Assembly: GCA_037178975.1 (NCBI GenBank)
Contig: JASJZH010000001.1
Coordinates: 6,556,501 to 6,620,500 of the forward strand
Direction of reading: 5' to 3'
Length of the DNA stretch: 64,000 nucleotides
DNA from: Oscheius tipulae
Taxonomy: Eukaryota > Nematoda > Chromadorea > Rhabditida > Rhabditidae
Shown here: piece by piece, positions 32,382 to 43,976 of the stretch
Layout of the letters: each line of letters starts with the position of its first letter
How positions within the stretch are numbered: the first letter of the stretch is position 1
Translations under genes and position numbers: made by a program
The notes under the pieces: model-generated
Seen by the model: the letters and a program-made list of their open reading frames with translations, nothing else
Told to the model about the DNA's origin: nothing
Databases searched by the model: none

Positions 32382-33098
32382 ATGGAGGATCCGCTCGCTA
32401 CTGCCATGTCGGAATCGCTGGAGGAGACTGCTGTGGAGCTGGAAGACCTGCTGACGGCTCAGGACACGACTGAGCTTCTGACTGCTCTCTCCAATGAGTC
32501 TATCTTCACTACTGTCTCCAAGAAATCCGTTCTGACTGCTCTCTCCAGCCTGTCCCAGGAATCCATTCAGACTGCTCTCTCCAACGAGTCCCTCTTTCCT
32601 GCTGTCTCTAAGGAGTCTCTTCTGACTGCTCTTTCCGAAGAATCCGTGTTGACTGCCCTCTCCAGTTTGTCCCAGGGATCCGTGTCGCTGTACTCCATGC
32701 CTAAGTCGGAGCTCGAAATCTCGATGAAGGAGACGGCTCTACCGATGGGATCTGTTCTGACTGCTGTATCCAAGGAATCTCTCGTGACTGCCCTCACCCA
32801 GGAATCCGCCCAGACGGCTTCCTCCCATGAGTCGGTCCTGACTGCTGTCTCCAAGGAATCCGTTCTGACGGCCAAGGAAGTGCTCTGGAGCGAGATGTCG
32901 GAGTATTCGATGTCCGACTCGGAAACGAACGTCTCGATGACTCAAGAGTTCAAAGTCGGCGACGCGACCGTCCTGGATGGAATCTATTGTCTCTCCAAGC
33001 TGAAGAACTACCAGCCCGAGCCGGCCGACGTCGGACTGACCAGCTACTACGAGATGCCGCCGAGCGAGACGGACGTCAGCATGCTGGAAGCTCTCTAA
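32382..33098 (+). CDS. Ser/Thr-rich tandem-repeat protein, 238 aa
   Basis: A single uninterrupted exon starts at MEDPLATAMSESLEE. Residues about 30-170 consist of degenerate 10-11-residue units of the type SKESVLTALS, with variants LSNESIF,  LSQESIQTA and VSKESLVTA; I count at least twelve. The C-terminal 70 residues are different, with SDSETNVSM and PSETDVSM related to each other and to KSELEISM in the middle. No signal peptide or TM is seen, so it is probably intracellular and acidic, with many potential phosphosites. An AATAAA lies about 30 nt after the stop. The repeat is reminiscent of amphipathic-helix arrays, but no family is recognised. Confidence 0.75.
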   Translation: MEDPLATAMSESLEETAVELEDLLTAQDTTELLTALSNESIFTTVSKKSVLTALSSLSQESIQTALSNESLFPAVSKESLLTALSEESVLTALSSLSQGSVSLYSMPKSELEISMKETALPMGSVLTAVSKESLVTALTQESAQTASSHESVLTAVSKESVLTAKEVLWSEMSEYSMSDSETNVSMTQEFKVGDATVLDGIYCLSKLKNYQPEPADVGLTSYYEMPPSETDVSMLEAL

Positions 33099-35377
33099 AC
33101 AGGTCAGAGGTTCACAGTCGATAGCTTTAATAAACTATTTGACTGTAATACCCTCCCTTGTTGTCTTTTCCATAGAAGTTTAGTCTTACCATTCTATTAA
33201 AACTCCTTTCCTATATTCCTTCAGTTGCCCCCGTGTCCCTCCATATCCTGATTTCAGTAGAGCTCCTATCGCTCTATTAAGTTCAAACGTTCACTTAGAC
33301 TACGTTCTTTTACGACTGGGGATAATGATTCACCGCGGTTTAAACCACAAAGTGGGGAGGAGCCGTGACTCATACACAAGACACGGTCTTTGAAGACTGA
33401 ATTGTCATCATACCACTTCCGAGAGCGTTAAAACAATGCCTTGTTTCTATAAAAGCAGGGAGCATAATCAGTTCTGGGCGAAATAATCTCATAGTTTCAC
33501 GCTCATTGCACTTGCCATCTCATTATAGTTTCGCCTCTGGGCCACAAACATGTTGGAACAGTGACTAACCGTTTTCAACCATTGTGGCAAGCAAGTATAT
33601 TTTGATGGACTACCACACTCAGTGACTTCTAACCTTTTTAACTTTTTGAAATGTAACAAAGGACTTCAAGGTCTTCCAACAATCTTCTCATCCTGTCGAG
33701 TAGTCTCGATCCGCTTCAAGGTGTGGCATATACCAAGTGCTGACATATTTCGTCGAAAAGCAGACAGGGGGAAATAGCTGATAAGATATTGTCTTATTCA
33801 TCCCGCATGTGACCAGTGTCTGCTGTTGTTGGGATCGAATACAACATTTTCTGTGCACCAGCACTGCCTATCTGTCGGAAATTCTGTTCAGTCTCTCCAT
33901 CTGAATCGTTTCCTATGGAGAGACATTGAAAAAAGGGCTTGTTTTATACAGCATACTCAAACTCCTAGAAATCCTGAGCCTCTGTTGACTTTTATCGATC
34001 TGTCTGGTATTGGCTGATTACTCCGGAAAACCGTAAAGACAATGCCATTGCAGCGATTCTTGCAAAGTGACCTACACTCTCCCGTAACAACTTTATTATC
34101 GGACCTTAGAAATTCTGCAGGAAATCCCCTCGTCACTATCGGCCATTTGCAAATGCAAACAAGCTCCACGTCATAGAGAAAATTAGGGAGAAAACCATTA
34201 TCATCCGAGAAATAAACCGTCTATGATATCATGTCAGTGGGCCGTTTTCAGACTAGTGTTTTGTTTCTGTCAACTAAATACGAGCGACACTACATTAAAG
34301 TCAACTGTAAGAAATTCTCATTCTTTGCCGTGGAAAAGTTTTTTAAGGGCTATCTAACATTTTTCCCCATTTCCCGCTAAGCGTGATTAAAGCGAGTGTC
34401 CGGACCATTTTTTCGAGTTTGAGTTTTGGCATGGGTCTTGAAGAGAAAAACTCGATAACCCCGGTGGTTTCTCTATAATGTGTTTTGTCTACGATTATCC
34501 CAGAGAAATAAGGCCGTAGAGTTGCTCTCCCAGTACAAAATCTATCACTTAACGGGGGCTGCTCCCGTCAGCAATTAACTCTGGCTTGTCAAAAATTATA
34601 ACAACTATGACAGTAATTAGTTGTTAGCTTTCGACTTCTGAATTTAGTTGCTGCTCCAAAATCCTAAGTGCTTCTTGAGTTTTCTACAACTACTCGGAAC
34701 AGAACTAAGATGAGTCTCAACGGTCTAAGAACCAAAAGCACATAGATTTACAGAGTTCTGTAACCCTTCTTCCCACTATCTAATATCTAAGCGGGAGTTT
34801 ATAGGATCTTGAACGTCCAAAAGTGCCCTTTTACGAATAACTTTGTCTTGTTCTCACCATGGAACTGTTTTGCCTGATACATTATCCCAAAAACTGTCTT
34901 ATGGCCTTTTTCTATTAAAAAAAAACACTGCCTCCCAGTACAAGTAAACAGCAAAGATTGAAAGACAAAGTTATTTCAACTTGCCATGACATGTCAAAAT
35001 GTCTTTGGTGGGCTACAAAAAGGTCCGGATACTCGCTTTAACATGTATGTCTCTCATCATTGTCTTTGTAGTACTGAGTTAGACAAGAAACACTATCATT
35101 CGTACCTTCCTTCCTATACCTCTGGTCTATGTTTCCGGCTCTTCACCATACGATTTGCCGTCGTCTGTCAATGAATCATTGAACCAACCGAAGTACAAAC
35201 TGCATTCATACGTCATACGAAACAAAGACTAATATCTCTTATCACTCCTCCAAACATCTCGTACAATGTGCAATTTAAAGCTGGGTTTAGATAGCCCTTT
35301 CTCATTTTGCTATCATACACAAGAGAAATCTCTTTTCAGTATCGGCTCGTGCCCACTGCAATCTATAACAAGAAAGA
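33099..35377. other. Intergenic region
   Basis: Nothing coding is supported. I see no strong repeats. An isolated TTAAAGCGAGTGT block near 34388 matches the arm of the foldback element at 56.5 kb and may be a remnant. Confidence 0.5.
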
Positions 35378-37801
35378 ATGGGCAGTGTACTTGGAGCATT
35401 CAGACAGCATGAGAGCCACGGCACTAGCATAAGTGAGCATTCACGTATGAGCAAATAAGTTTTCTTTAAAGAGCCCCTTTTTGACCTTTTACCGGTGAAC
35501 GACTTCAAGGGCATCCATGTCAGCCGATTGAAGCGAATGAAGGGCCTACAATGCAGCTGGAAGCAGTTTAAAGAGTTCCTGGAGGAGATTGATAAAGAAT
35601 ACTCGGTGATAGAAGAGCGGAAAGGCAATAATGATTGCATTGAATGGATCGTCCTGCGCCGAAATAAGGACATGACGACATACTACTGCTCCACTGGAGG
35701 GCTACTTCACTTCGCCTTTATCAATCTACACGTGAGTCGATAATCTTTCTTGGAGCATACGATGGACGCTATCCGTAACAAACTACAGTAACCCATCAGT
35801 TTTTCCTTCTGAACTCTTGATCTGGTCACTCAAACACACTAAGAACTCCCGGCTAGCCTTATCGAGGTAAACATAGATGTCTAACTCTAGTAGTCAAAAA
35901 ATTCCTATATAGGAATAAAAGTAGTCGATTAATCGGTTCAACGCATTTGGAAACCTAAAATATTACGAATGATCCGTGCTTCATTAGTTTGATCTGAATG
36001 ATCAATGTTTTAGAGGGAATGATGTTTGCCCGTATAAGAAGAGCTGATAAACAGAAAAATCGATTTTTGGCAAACAAAGATCGGCCCTAGGATGACAGTA
36101 ACTCTCATGTAAAGATAGATATGAGAGGAATGTCCGGAACGAAATCGCATAAGATGATAGTCCCTAAGGTTAGTTAGGAAGGACTGACTGCGGATGAGAG
36201 CGACCTTACTGACAAGAGGGATCATATTGAAAGACTGAACGGGGACTGGGCAGGGCTACTCGGGCGTGGAATAATCATTTCGGGATGAGATAAGCTGTAA
36301 GATCAAGAGAAAAGGGGGTTATTAGGATCGACACAACTGGACGATACACATGCTTTAGGCTCGCAGGGATGGAAGCGTCGAGAAAGCTGTACAGATGTTC
36401 CCGGGTAACCACATAGAAAAGAATCTCTCGGTCGACAAACTCAAAAAAACACGTGAGGCGTGTAGCAGAATCATTGGAAGACTACTGGGAAAAGACGTCA
36501 GAGACTGGCTTTTTGCTGAGATGCTAAAGGAGTTCAGTGATAACGTAAGCGAACCACAACACGGAACCAGGCTACCAATCGATTTTTAGCAGTTCGATCC
36601 GGAAAAGATGTGGAAGCTGCTCTCTTTGGATCTTTTCAAGAAGGACGTCCAGTTCTTATTGGAAGAGTTCATGAGTAAGGAAATCGTGATACAGGTGCTG
36701 AGGAAGTACAAAGAATACAATCACGGCCCAAATTACGAATTGGACTTCTTCAGCTTCATGGTCTACATAAAACATTACTGTGAGATCTATAAGAAGGCCA
36801 GCAGTAAGTAGATTGTATTCTTAAAGCGAGCGTTAACCTGCCGCCGTTTGAATTCATCGCGCAAACTTCTGTGCGCGAGAGAAAGTAAAACATAGAAAAG
36901 TAGTGTTTCTGGAGCTACGAATGTTGCAAAATAGCTTCTAAAGGTGTTTAGAGGGTTTCATGAGTAGGAATAACGATTTGACCCACGCGAGAGTCGAATC
37001 CGGCTCATTTTGTTTCGTAGACAGAGCGCTAACCGACTGAGCCAAACGCGCAAAGACCGCGCAGATTTTCCCAGGAGATAGATCAACTGAGAAAAGCAGC
37101 AAGCGGTGAGATCAAAGTTTTCAGCAGAGGATAAAAACTTGATGGCCCTGAACGACTGGAATGCTGATATTCTCGTAGAACGCTTCAAGGAACTGGAAGA
37201 AGTTTGTAAGGGTCAGTTGCTTTTTCTTCACACATTCAAAGCGAATTTCAGAATTCGGCAAGCCCCGAGCCCGAAAAGATTCTGAAGAAGGCCTAAATGA
37301 AAAAGAACTGAAAAACGTATTTGCTGACTTCTACCAGAGGGCAACTCTGCGGTCGCCTTCCTATGCGGCAGCTCATCTCTGGAAACACGGCTTCGTATGC
37401 GACTTCTACAAGTGGAAAGACCTTGACATGTCACGCGCAGATGACTACTTTGGGGTGAGCTCGTCTTGTGACTTAAAGTCTCCCAATTACGGTTTCATCA
37501 CAAACTATTTTCAGATCCCTGGAGAACTAGTCACCGAACTCTGCAGACAGGCTTCGGACATTAATAACAACCAAAGAAAACGAGATTACACCTACTCTTT
37601 TCCTTTGTGTTCTCAGAACATGACAGCTTATTCTTGCCTCGAGGTACAACTATTAGCTCTTTCTGAATAAGAGATTCTCAGAGAGGGCGCGACTCGATCC
37701 AAGTGAGGAGTCTGATGAAACCAGACGGTACAATGTTCGTAAAGACTATCATCAAGGGACCTCTACTGGGCTGCAAAGCTGATCCGTCTTTGGACCTCTG
37801 A
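35378..37801 (+). CDS. Unknown intracellular helical protein, ~420 aa
   Basis: The start MGSVLGAFRQHESHG (35378-35432) joins in phase to PLFDLLPVNDFKGIHVSRLK and on through about eight exons. Further segments are ARRDGSVEKAVQMFPG, REACSRIIGRLLGKDVRDW, FLLEEFMSKEIVIQVLRKY, LNDWNADILVERFKELEEVC, FADFYQRATLRSPSYAAA and the end SLMKPDGTMFVKTIIKGPL. One intron (about 626 nt, 35732-36357) and one carrying a SINE (36806-37122) are longer than the rest. Residues about 20-80 (HVSRLKRMKGLQCSWKQF, then a hydrophobic strand EWIVLRR) faintly resemble a LOTUS/OST-HTH winged helix; that is a guess. No signal peptide or TM is present. Joins are phase-consistent but unverified. Confidence 0.5.
36937..37056 (-). 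repeat. tRNA-derived SINE-like element, copy 1
   Basis: Read on the minus strand, a tRNA-like head has box A TGGCTCAGTCGGTTAGCG and box B GGATTCGACTC, followed by a tail with TCATGAAACCCTCTAAACAC and TTAGAAG. Head and tail both recur at 61130-61260, 62772-62893 and 63634-63757. It sits in an intron of the helical-protein gene, in antisense orientation. Confidence 0.65.
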
Positions 37802-38075
37802 TACGATACCACACCCAGTTAAAGAGGATTGAATCTGTCTTGCACACGGTCGAAGATCAAACTTAAGAAGAACATCGGAAAAACTTCTGTCTGTGGAATA
37901 AGTCATTTCTTGAAAACTGTCCATCTATCGGCGACAAATTCTTGTTCAGATTTTGAGAGAAAACTTATTATAAAGATATGTAATCTGAGCCTGTTCTTCC
38001 TATCGATGCCAAAAAAATCAATAACGTATCAAGAAATTGCACGCTGACCTTTCATTGTTCCAGTGATTTTCGTCT

Positions 38076-39147
38076 ATGACAACTATTTCTTTCCCAGTTT
38101 TAGTTGACACTGAACCAGAGCTCCTAATAGACGTGCTCAGCAAGGTAATCCTATCTCCATTTGTGCATTCAGGTTTCAGCTAAACATAAAAACATATCTT
38201 TTACTTCGACTTTCTTCGAAATGGGCCGACCATTTCTGCCGGAGATACTCTCAGAAGTTGGGACAGAAAGTCAACGCTGCTATCAATCTTGCTTCTAGTA
38301 TTGAAGAGATGGAAGTCTCTGGATTCGCCGAGATTCAGTCGATGAGGTTTCTGCAACCGCCTGAAGTAACATGAACTACTTAATCGTTGTATAGTGTTTA
38401 GCATCAAATAGCGATCGTTCTCAAAGACTTCGACTCCAAATGGGAGCCACTTTTGAAGATATGGAAGAGGAAACTGCTGCATCGCCGAAGCTGGCACACC
38501 AAGGAATTCATCGGCATCTTGCAGCCGACATCTTACGTAACTAGTGGATCGATGGTAGGATTACCTGTTCTGGTTCGTTTTTTCCCTTACATTCTCCATC
38601 ATCCCCTCATTACAGAGCACGCTAAAAATGGTCATCTACACCGGGCTCCATTACAACTACTTCTCAACATACGTCCCGAAGATTCTCTTCCGAGGATGGG
38701 GGAATGATCCTCTTGCTCCAGTCCTTGATCTTTTTGAAGCCGTCGGAACTTGCATTCAGGTAACGAGCTTCTACAATCCAATCCGCCTTTGTATAGAATT
38801 ACCAGAAGAGCCTTCGTCTAGGGATCGACCCCTTCATTCTGCGAATAATTCAGATTGATCGGTGTCCACCTTCCAGACATCAGAATGGAGAAAGTCTTGA
38901 CAGTATGCTGAACAATGCAGCTGGAAAGGTTTTTCAGTCAGAGACGGTTCAGACAATTCGAAGCGATAGTCTGTGCAGGAAAGACTGCCGAGTCTTGACA
39001 GCAGAAGTACAAGAGCAAACAATTAAGGCAGTCTTTTGGATGGAGGAGAGAGACGAAGAAAGGAGGATCAGCTGTAAAGTATACCTCAATTTAGAAGGGA
39101 ACATTACCAGCGATATGTTGCATCCTGACAGGATTTTTGGCGAATGA
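38076..39147 (+). CDS. F-box-like protein, ~300 aa
   Basis: Five or six exons join in phase from MTTISFPVLVDTEPELLIDV. Residues about 11-45 (EPELLIDVLSKLNIKTYLLL then RLSSKWADHFCRRY) follow the F-box pattern 'LP.ELL..IL..L......L.L..VSK.W...'. F-box proteins recruit targets to SCF through SKP1, and a SKP1-type gene lies at 8.4 kb. The rest (LLKIWKRKLLHRRSWHTKE, MVIYTGLHYNYFSTYVPKI, LRLGIDPFILRIIQID) may be a nematode FTH-type substrate domain, but I cannot show this. The C-terminus is acidic/basic mixed and soluble. It is the same strand as the preceding unknown gene, 274 bp away. Confidence 0.5.
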
Positions 39148-40976
39148 ATAATAGCTCCGAGAACTTTCGGGAACCCGGAAACATCGAGAGGGATTGAAAT
39201 CAGGTTGCTTCAATTCATAGCCCAGCGTGCTAACTGCGGAGCTATGCACCCCTGCGATCGCGGTGCCTACGGACAGAGACTGTTGAGCTTTAGAGTAGGC
39301 TAGATGGTACGGAAGAGAATTAGATTGCTACCTTCTTCGTTTTCCTCGATGAACTAACAAGCAAAAAGAGGCAATTAGTTGCGCCTGGCTGACATGCTGC
39401 CCGCGTCTTCTCCTCCTCCTCAAGGTTTCTTCCATTATTACACGTCAATTAATTATTCGACATCATCCAGCAGTCGTCCCCGTCCTCTCTTAGCTACCAT
39501 ATTGTTTTTTTTCTCTTGGCTCTCGATTCTCTGTTCAGTTGCACCTGCTCTCTAATCTTCCACTCGGCTCCTCATAATTAATGCATTTCCGTTGTTGATA
39601 TATTCTCACTCTTACCTCGACTACTCCCCTGTGAACTCTCCAGAGGGCTATCATTTGGACAGCTCTCTTTAACGATTACAGCTTTTGGCCACAGCCCCGC
39701 ATTGCTAATGAGAGAGGCGTAAATTATGCTCGCAGCATGACACCCGCAGCGAAGAAGAAAATCTTCTCACTTTGTTCTTCTCTAACTATCCTAAACAAGC
39801 AAGAGCCTCCAATAGCCGTTCTGAACCGTCCTCTCAGAGTCTCTCTCATCCCTCCTGGCAGACCCTATCTGTTTTCTTCCTCCCTAAAACTATCGTCATA
39901 CCTTCACCAGCAAGAAAACAAGCATTCTCTCCTCCTTCTCTTGTTGATCTTGCGACTTCTACTCGCTCTCTCTCCTTCTTTTCCATGTCCATCCGACTCG
40001 AAGCACATTAGGACTTCCTGGCTGCACATTTCCGTTGCCCAGCTTTGTGGGCCTTTTTACCTTGAGCGTCTCCAGAAGCGTGACGCCGAAAGCAAATTTG
40101 TTGCCGGTCTCCGGATGATTTATTCATGATCAAAGAAAGCCAGTCTTTATAAAGGTCTTCTTTCAATTCGTCTCGAGAGATTCTCACTAGTCTCTAATTT
40201 TAACACCATTGCCTTGAAAAAGTCAAGAGGTCAGTTGTGCGAACGCCTCGTCCAGTTCGAGGAAAAGGGCCTTTGCAAACTGATAATAGGCCTCGTTTAG
40301 AATGGGAAGACGCGTCAAGCAGCCAATGTTTCCCCGGGCAACCGGGGGACATCCTGGCTGTCTATCTCTCTATTGAAGAATGAGAAATTCTTTGATTCTT
40401 TTTCATTGTTATGCCAGGTGGAAAGCAGCCTGTTGGCACACTCACTATGTCTCTTTTCTCATGAGAAACTGTTGAAATCATGATGTTAAGCTTTCGACCA
40501 GTTGCCGACGGCTGTTTCGCAGCCCTTCTTTCTTAACATGAAATGACTTGTTAGATGTAAGTGTTGGCAGGAAATAGTGTGGACACCATGACCGACTACT
40601 TTAGTAAGGAAGGATTTCTTTGGCATACACTGTCCATGCCACTCCCTCTTCGTAATGCCTTATTCTGTTTCCTGCTATGACTGATTGCGGCAATTGTAAT
40701 CTTTTCTTTTTGTACAGAATCCCAAAAAAGAGGCCATTCAATTGAAATCCGGTTTTAAAATCCTAAACTCTTCCTTCTTTCTCGTACGCAAGGCTTGGAG
40801 ATCCCCCTCCATTTGTCAGTGATTCGGGTCCCTGTAAAATGTTAGACTAGTACTAATCCATTAGAAGTATGAGGATTAGCAGATCACGAGGACCTCAAGA
40901 ATCTGCACAGTTTTCTCATTTTTGTGTATTTCATATTTTTTTTTCAACGTATTTCATATTTTCAGCGGGTAGTCCA
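39148..40976. other. Intergenic region with a tRNA-like repeat
   Basis: No exon is supported. 39225-39310 shares a roughly 45-bp block (GATCGCGGTGCC, ACGGACAGA, CTTTAGA) with 55445-55505, next to a tRNA-like box A (minus strand TAGCTCCGCAGTTAGCACG). Between 39.4 and 40.0 kb the plus strand is strikingly pyrimidine-rich, with ATTAATTA motifs; this could be regulatory, but I see nothing specific. Confidence 0.5.
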
Positions 40977-42212
40977 ATGTTTTACGCCTGTCTTGCCATT
41001 CTTCTCCTCTTCATGATAATGTTTTCCTGTGTCACCTTGGCCATCATCGATCTCGAGATGTACAACTTCGGTCTCTACATAGTTCTGCTCTGCATCGTCG
41101 GTCAGTTCCGCTACCACTTTTCGTGTCAAAGAGCTGTCCACATTGTGGTCAATTATTCGTCAGAGCTAGAGCTATTTGTGAAGAGAGAGACGATGGCAAC
41201 ATGCGACTTCGTAATTGCGCCCACTGCCTCACTCCGATTTCAAGTCGAGAACGAGAGACAGAGCTGGTCAATGAGGCTAACTAGGCATAGAGAGTAGGCA
41301 GAGGCAAGCAAAAACAACTCTTCGGGAGCATGGATTAGGAGGACTGGGGGACTTGACCACCTCTGGAACTGAGCCTGTTTAGGAACAATGATAGTGATTC
41401 AGGAAACACTGATATGACAAATCCTTTTTGCAGGAACCATGCTGGCCTGTGCGCTCTGTATAGCCAACCCTCAAGCTTGTCCCAACCCGCACTGGTACAC
41501 CAAGTTTTGCATCCTAGTCCACGTAAGTCCGAGCTTTAACTGCCTACAATTAGTATCTGTGTGAGTCAAGTCCCGACTAACATGAACGAGTATCCAAAAA
41601 ATGTTTTCAGCATCAGATACAAGAGATGTATCCGATCTCGGCTGACGGCACGTCCAGTCCAAAGATGACCGGATTGAGGGCGAGGATGCAGGCTCATGCA
41701 CAGAGTTTTGCGACGTCGGAAGATGGACAACGACTGCCCTTGAGGTTGGTGGGATTACAGCTTTTTTCTTTGACTTAGCAATGTGGTCAAAATTATCAGT
41801 TTCACTGCTACGGAGCTTCCGAAATTCAAACGTGGAAACAAATACCTAGGCTCGTGAGGCCAAACCAGTTGTGTTTTGTGAAACATTCTTCTTCCAGACA
41901 AGAATCACGAGCAACTGTTGCCATGCTGGCTCCGGCAGTGCATATTATGCACCAAGTGTGGAAAGGAATGGCCTGGGTGACGGACGGAATAGAGGAAGAC
42001 GACGAGGATACAAGAACTTACACGAACATTGAACAGGGACAGTCGGACGAGACTGCTAGCAGCCAGCCGAACATGAAAAGACTCTCGACTATTGCTGAGA
42101 GCAGCTCCTGCATAAGAGAACTGGTAAGTCGAGTAAAATTTCCATTGGATTGGGACAGATTCAGGACGAGATTAGCAGTGAGATCAACTCCAAAAACGAC
42201 GTCACTCTATGA
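40977..42212 (+). CDS. Two-pass membrane protein with cytosolic tail
   Basis: Five exons join in phase. MFYACLAILLLFMIMFSCVTLAII (TM1) is followed by a short loop and FGLYIVLLCIVGTMLACALCIA (TM2), then CPNPHWYTKFC and a cytosolic region of about 130 residues. That tail includes RARMQAHAQSFATSEDG, an acidic EEDDEDTRTY stretch and a Ser-rich SSSCIREL, ending NSKNDVTL. The ATG lies 11 nt after ATTTTCAG. The extracellular loop carries paired cysteines. No family is recognised; topology with both termini inside is an inference from the basic/acidic distribution. It ends 69 nt from the stop of the convergent gene on the minus strand. Confidence 0.6.
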
Positions 42213-42281
42213 GATTTCACTTCATTTAGCTCGCTATCACGGGTCATACAGCTCAAATAAAGAATGGAGAATTTGAAAGAA

Positions 42282-43597
42282 TTAGGAATCGTCTTCATCG
42301 TCCTCGACTGGAACAGGACGCGGTGCTGGAAGTCTTTCGGGGATCTGTAGAGGTTCTTCCTCAATTTCTTCGTCTTTCTCTAAAGGTACAGGCTCTTCTC
42401 TCCTTGGAGGCAGCTCCGGAACATGCTTGATTGTCTCTTGACCACCTCGCCCTTGTGCCCATCTGTCCCTGATAGCCTTTTCCTGCAGTCTTCGCTCCTC
42501 TTCGGCTATTCTCATGTGCTCTTGTTGTCTTCTCCACTGCTCACTCTCCAAATTGCCTCTCGGATTGGATACCAGACGGGGATCAGGCCGGACAGGCTGG
42601 ACAGAATCGGGATCGGGTATGTAGTGGACTTGACTGAAAGATTTGATAGAAAAGACTGGATGCGAGCATACCCATCGACGATGGTCTGTTTATAGACGGT
42701 CCCGTACTCATCTTTCACAACTGTGGGTCTATGGAGACGAGCCATGTGACTACTGAAAATTTTTAGAGATCAGAGTCTTTGACTAACCCCGGTTGAGCTC
42801 CTTGACCAATTTCTCCTTGACTATTGGGGAACGAGACCCTTTCCTGCTCATTAGGCCTAACTCCCTGACCGACAGATCCAGTGTCTTCTGCGCCCCAGGA
42901 TACACCAGCTCCCTGACCGATTCTAGAATCAGCAGCTCGTGCACTATCTCCAGTGTTATGTGCGGATACTCCTTCGCCTATTTGGACTCCTCCGGATCCA
43001 TCAGCTGTGTTCGAGACACTGACTCCTTGCCCAACTTGCTGTCCTCCTTGAAGTGGAACCTGGCGTCCGTAGTGGTCGGTATAGTATCCGGACTGTACAT
43101 CCGAGTGTCCCGATGGATTTTGATCACCTCCTGGTAGAGATACAATTGGTTTTTGTCCTTCAGGATGTGTTCCAGATCCGACTTGAGAAGCCTTCTGATC
43201 TCCCGCTTCAGCCCTCGGACGTCCATTCGCATCCCAAACCGGAACCTGTCTTCCGTATGAGTCGATGTAGTATCCAGCTTGGATGTCCGAAGTCTGTGGG
43301 GCTCTCCGTGCTTCCGATGGAGCTGCTCCCTCGCCAACCGCGGCTGTTCCACTGCTGTCACCAACAACATGCCATCCGTCGTTATCTCTGAACGTACTAT
43401 TTTAGAAGTCTCAATGAACGACCAACCCTGCTACTCTGGCTGCCTGTTCTTGATATCCAGGAATAGAGGTCTTGTCTTGCGAGGACGAAGAAGCAGAGGT
43501 CTGGTAGAGTCTTGCACGTTGGTCACGATTGTATTCCGGACGATTCTGGGGAACTTCGTCTCTCCAGCTAGGATGTCGGTAGCGAGAGTCCTGGTAC
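42282..43597 (-). CDS. Gly/Gln-rich repeat protein, at least 400 aa, 5' end open
   Basis: Four exons (43597-43427, 43387-42788, 42752-42672, 42633-42282), all phase 2, join to 401 codons. The 600-nt exon has no Met in its first part, so it is easily overlooked. It begins YQDSRYRHPSWRDEVPQ, then carries two copies of GYYxDxYGRQVP (IQAGYYIDSYGRQVPVW, VQSGYYTDHYGRQVPLQ) and at least six IGQG/VGQG units (QVGQGVSV, QIGEGVSA, RIGQGAGV, SVGQGVRP, EIGQGAQP). The C-terminal exon is charged: EERRLQEKAIRDRW, PPRREEPVPLEKDEEIEEEP, ending EDDEDDS. Low complexity and Tyr-Gly repeats suggest a structural or matrix protein; export cannot be judged without the 5' end. Confidence 0.6.
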
Positions 43598-43976
43598 CTG
43601 AAACTTATTGGTTACTGAATAAGGCTTGACATCGAAACAAGTGGGATGCCCCGATCTCTCTCCACTAGCATACGAGATGAATGAGGGTGTCGATCGAAGA
43701 GCAAAGCAGAACTCTTTTGACGACAGTCTGTGGAAAGGACTATCAGGACTATTCACTTCCGGAAGTCGGTGAAAAAAAGATTTTGCCAATGGGCTAGAAA
43801 GAGTTTTTACACTAGACCAAGCTGCCTAAACCGTCTTCAAATGATAGCTGGAAAGAAAGGCTGGTTACTGCAGTCTTTCGACTATTCTCCAAAGATAAAA
43901 TTCTCTTTAATCGAAGACCACATAGAAATAAGATGTGTACAAGACTGATTACAAGAAGATTCGCGAAGATCTTTCT

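Noticed and set aside
39737-40129. 130-codon open frame
   Set aside because: It lies in a strongly pyrimidine-rich stretch that produces Ser/Leu/Pro-rich frames in all readings.
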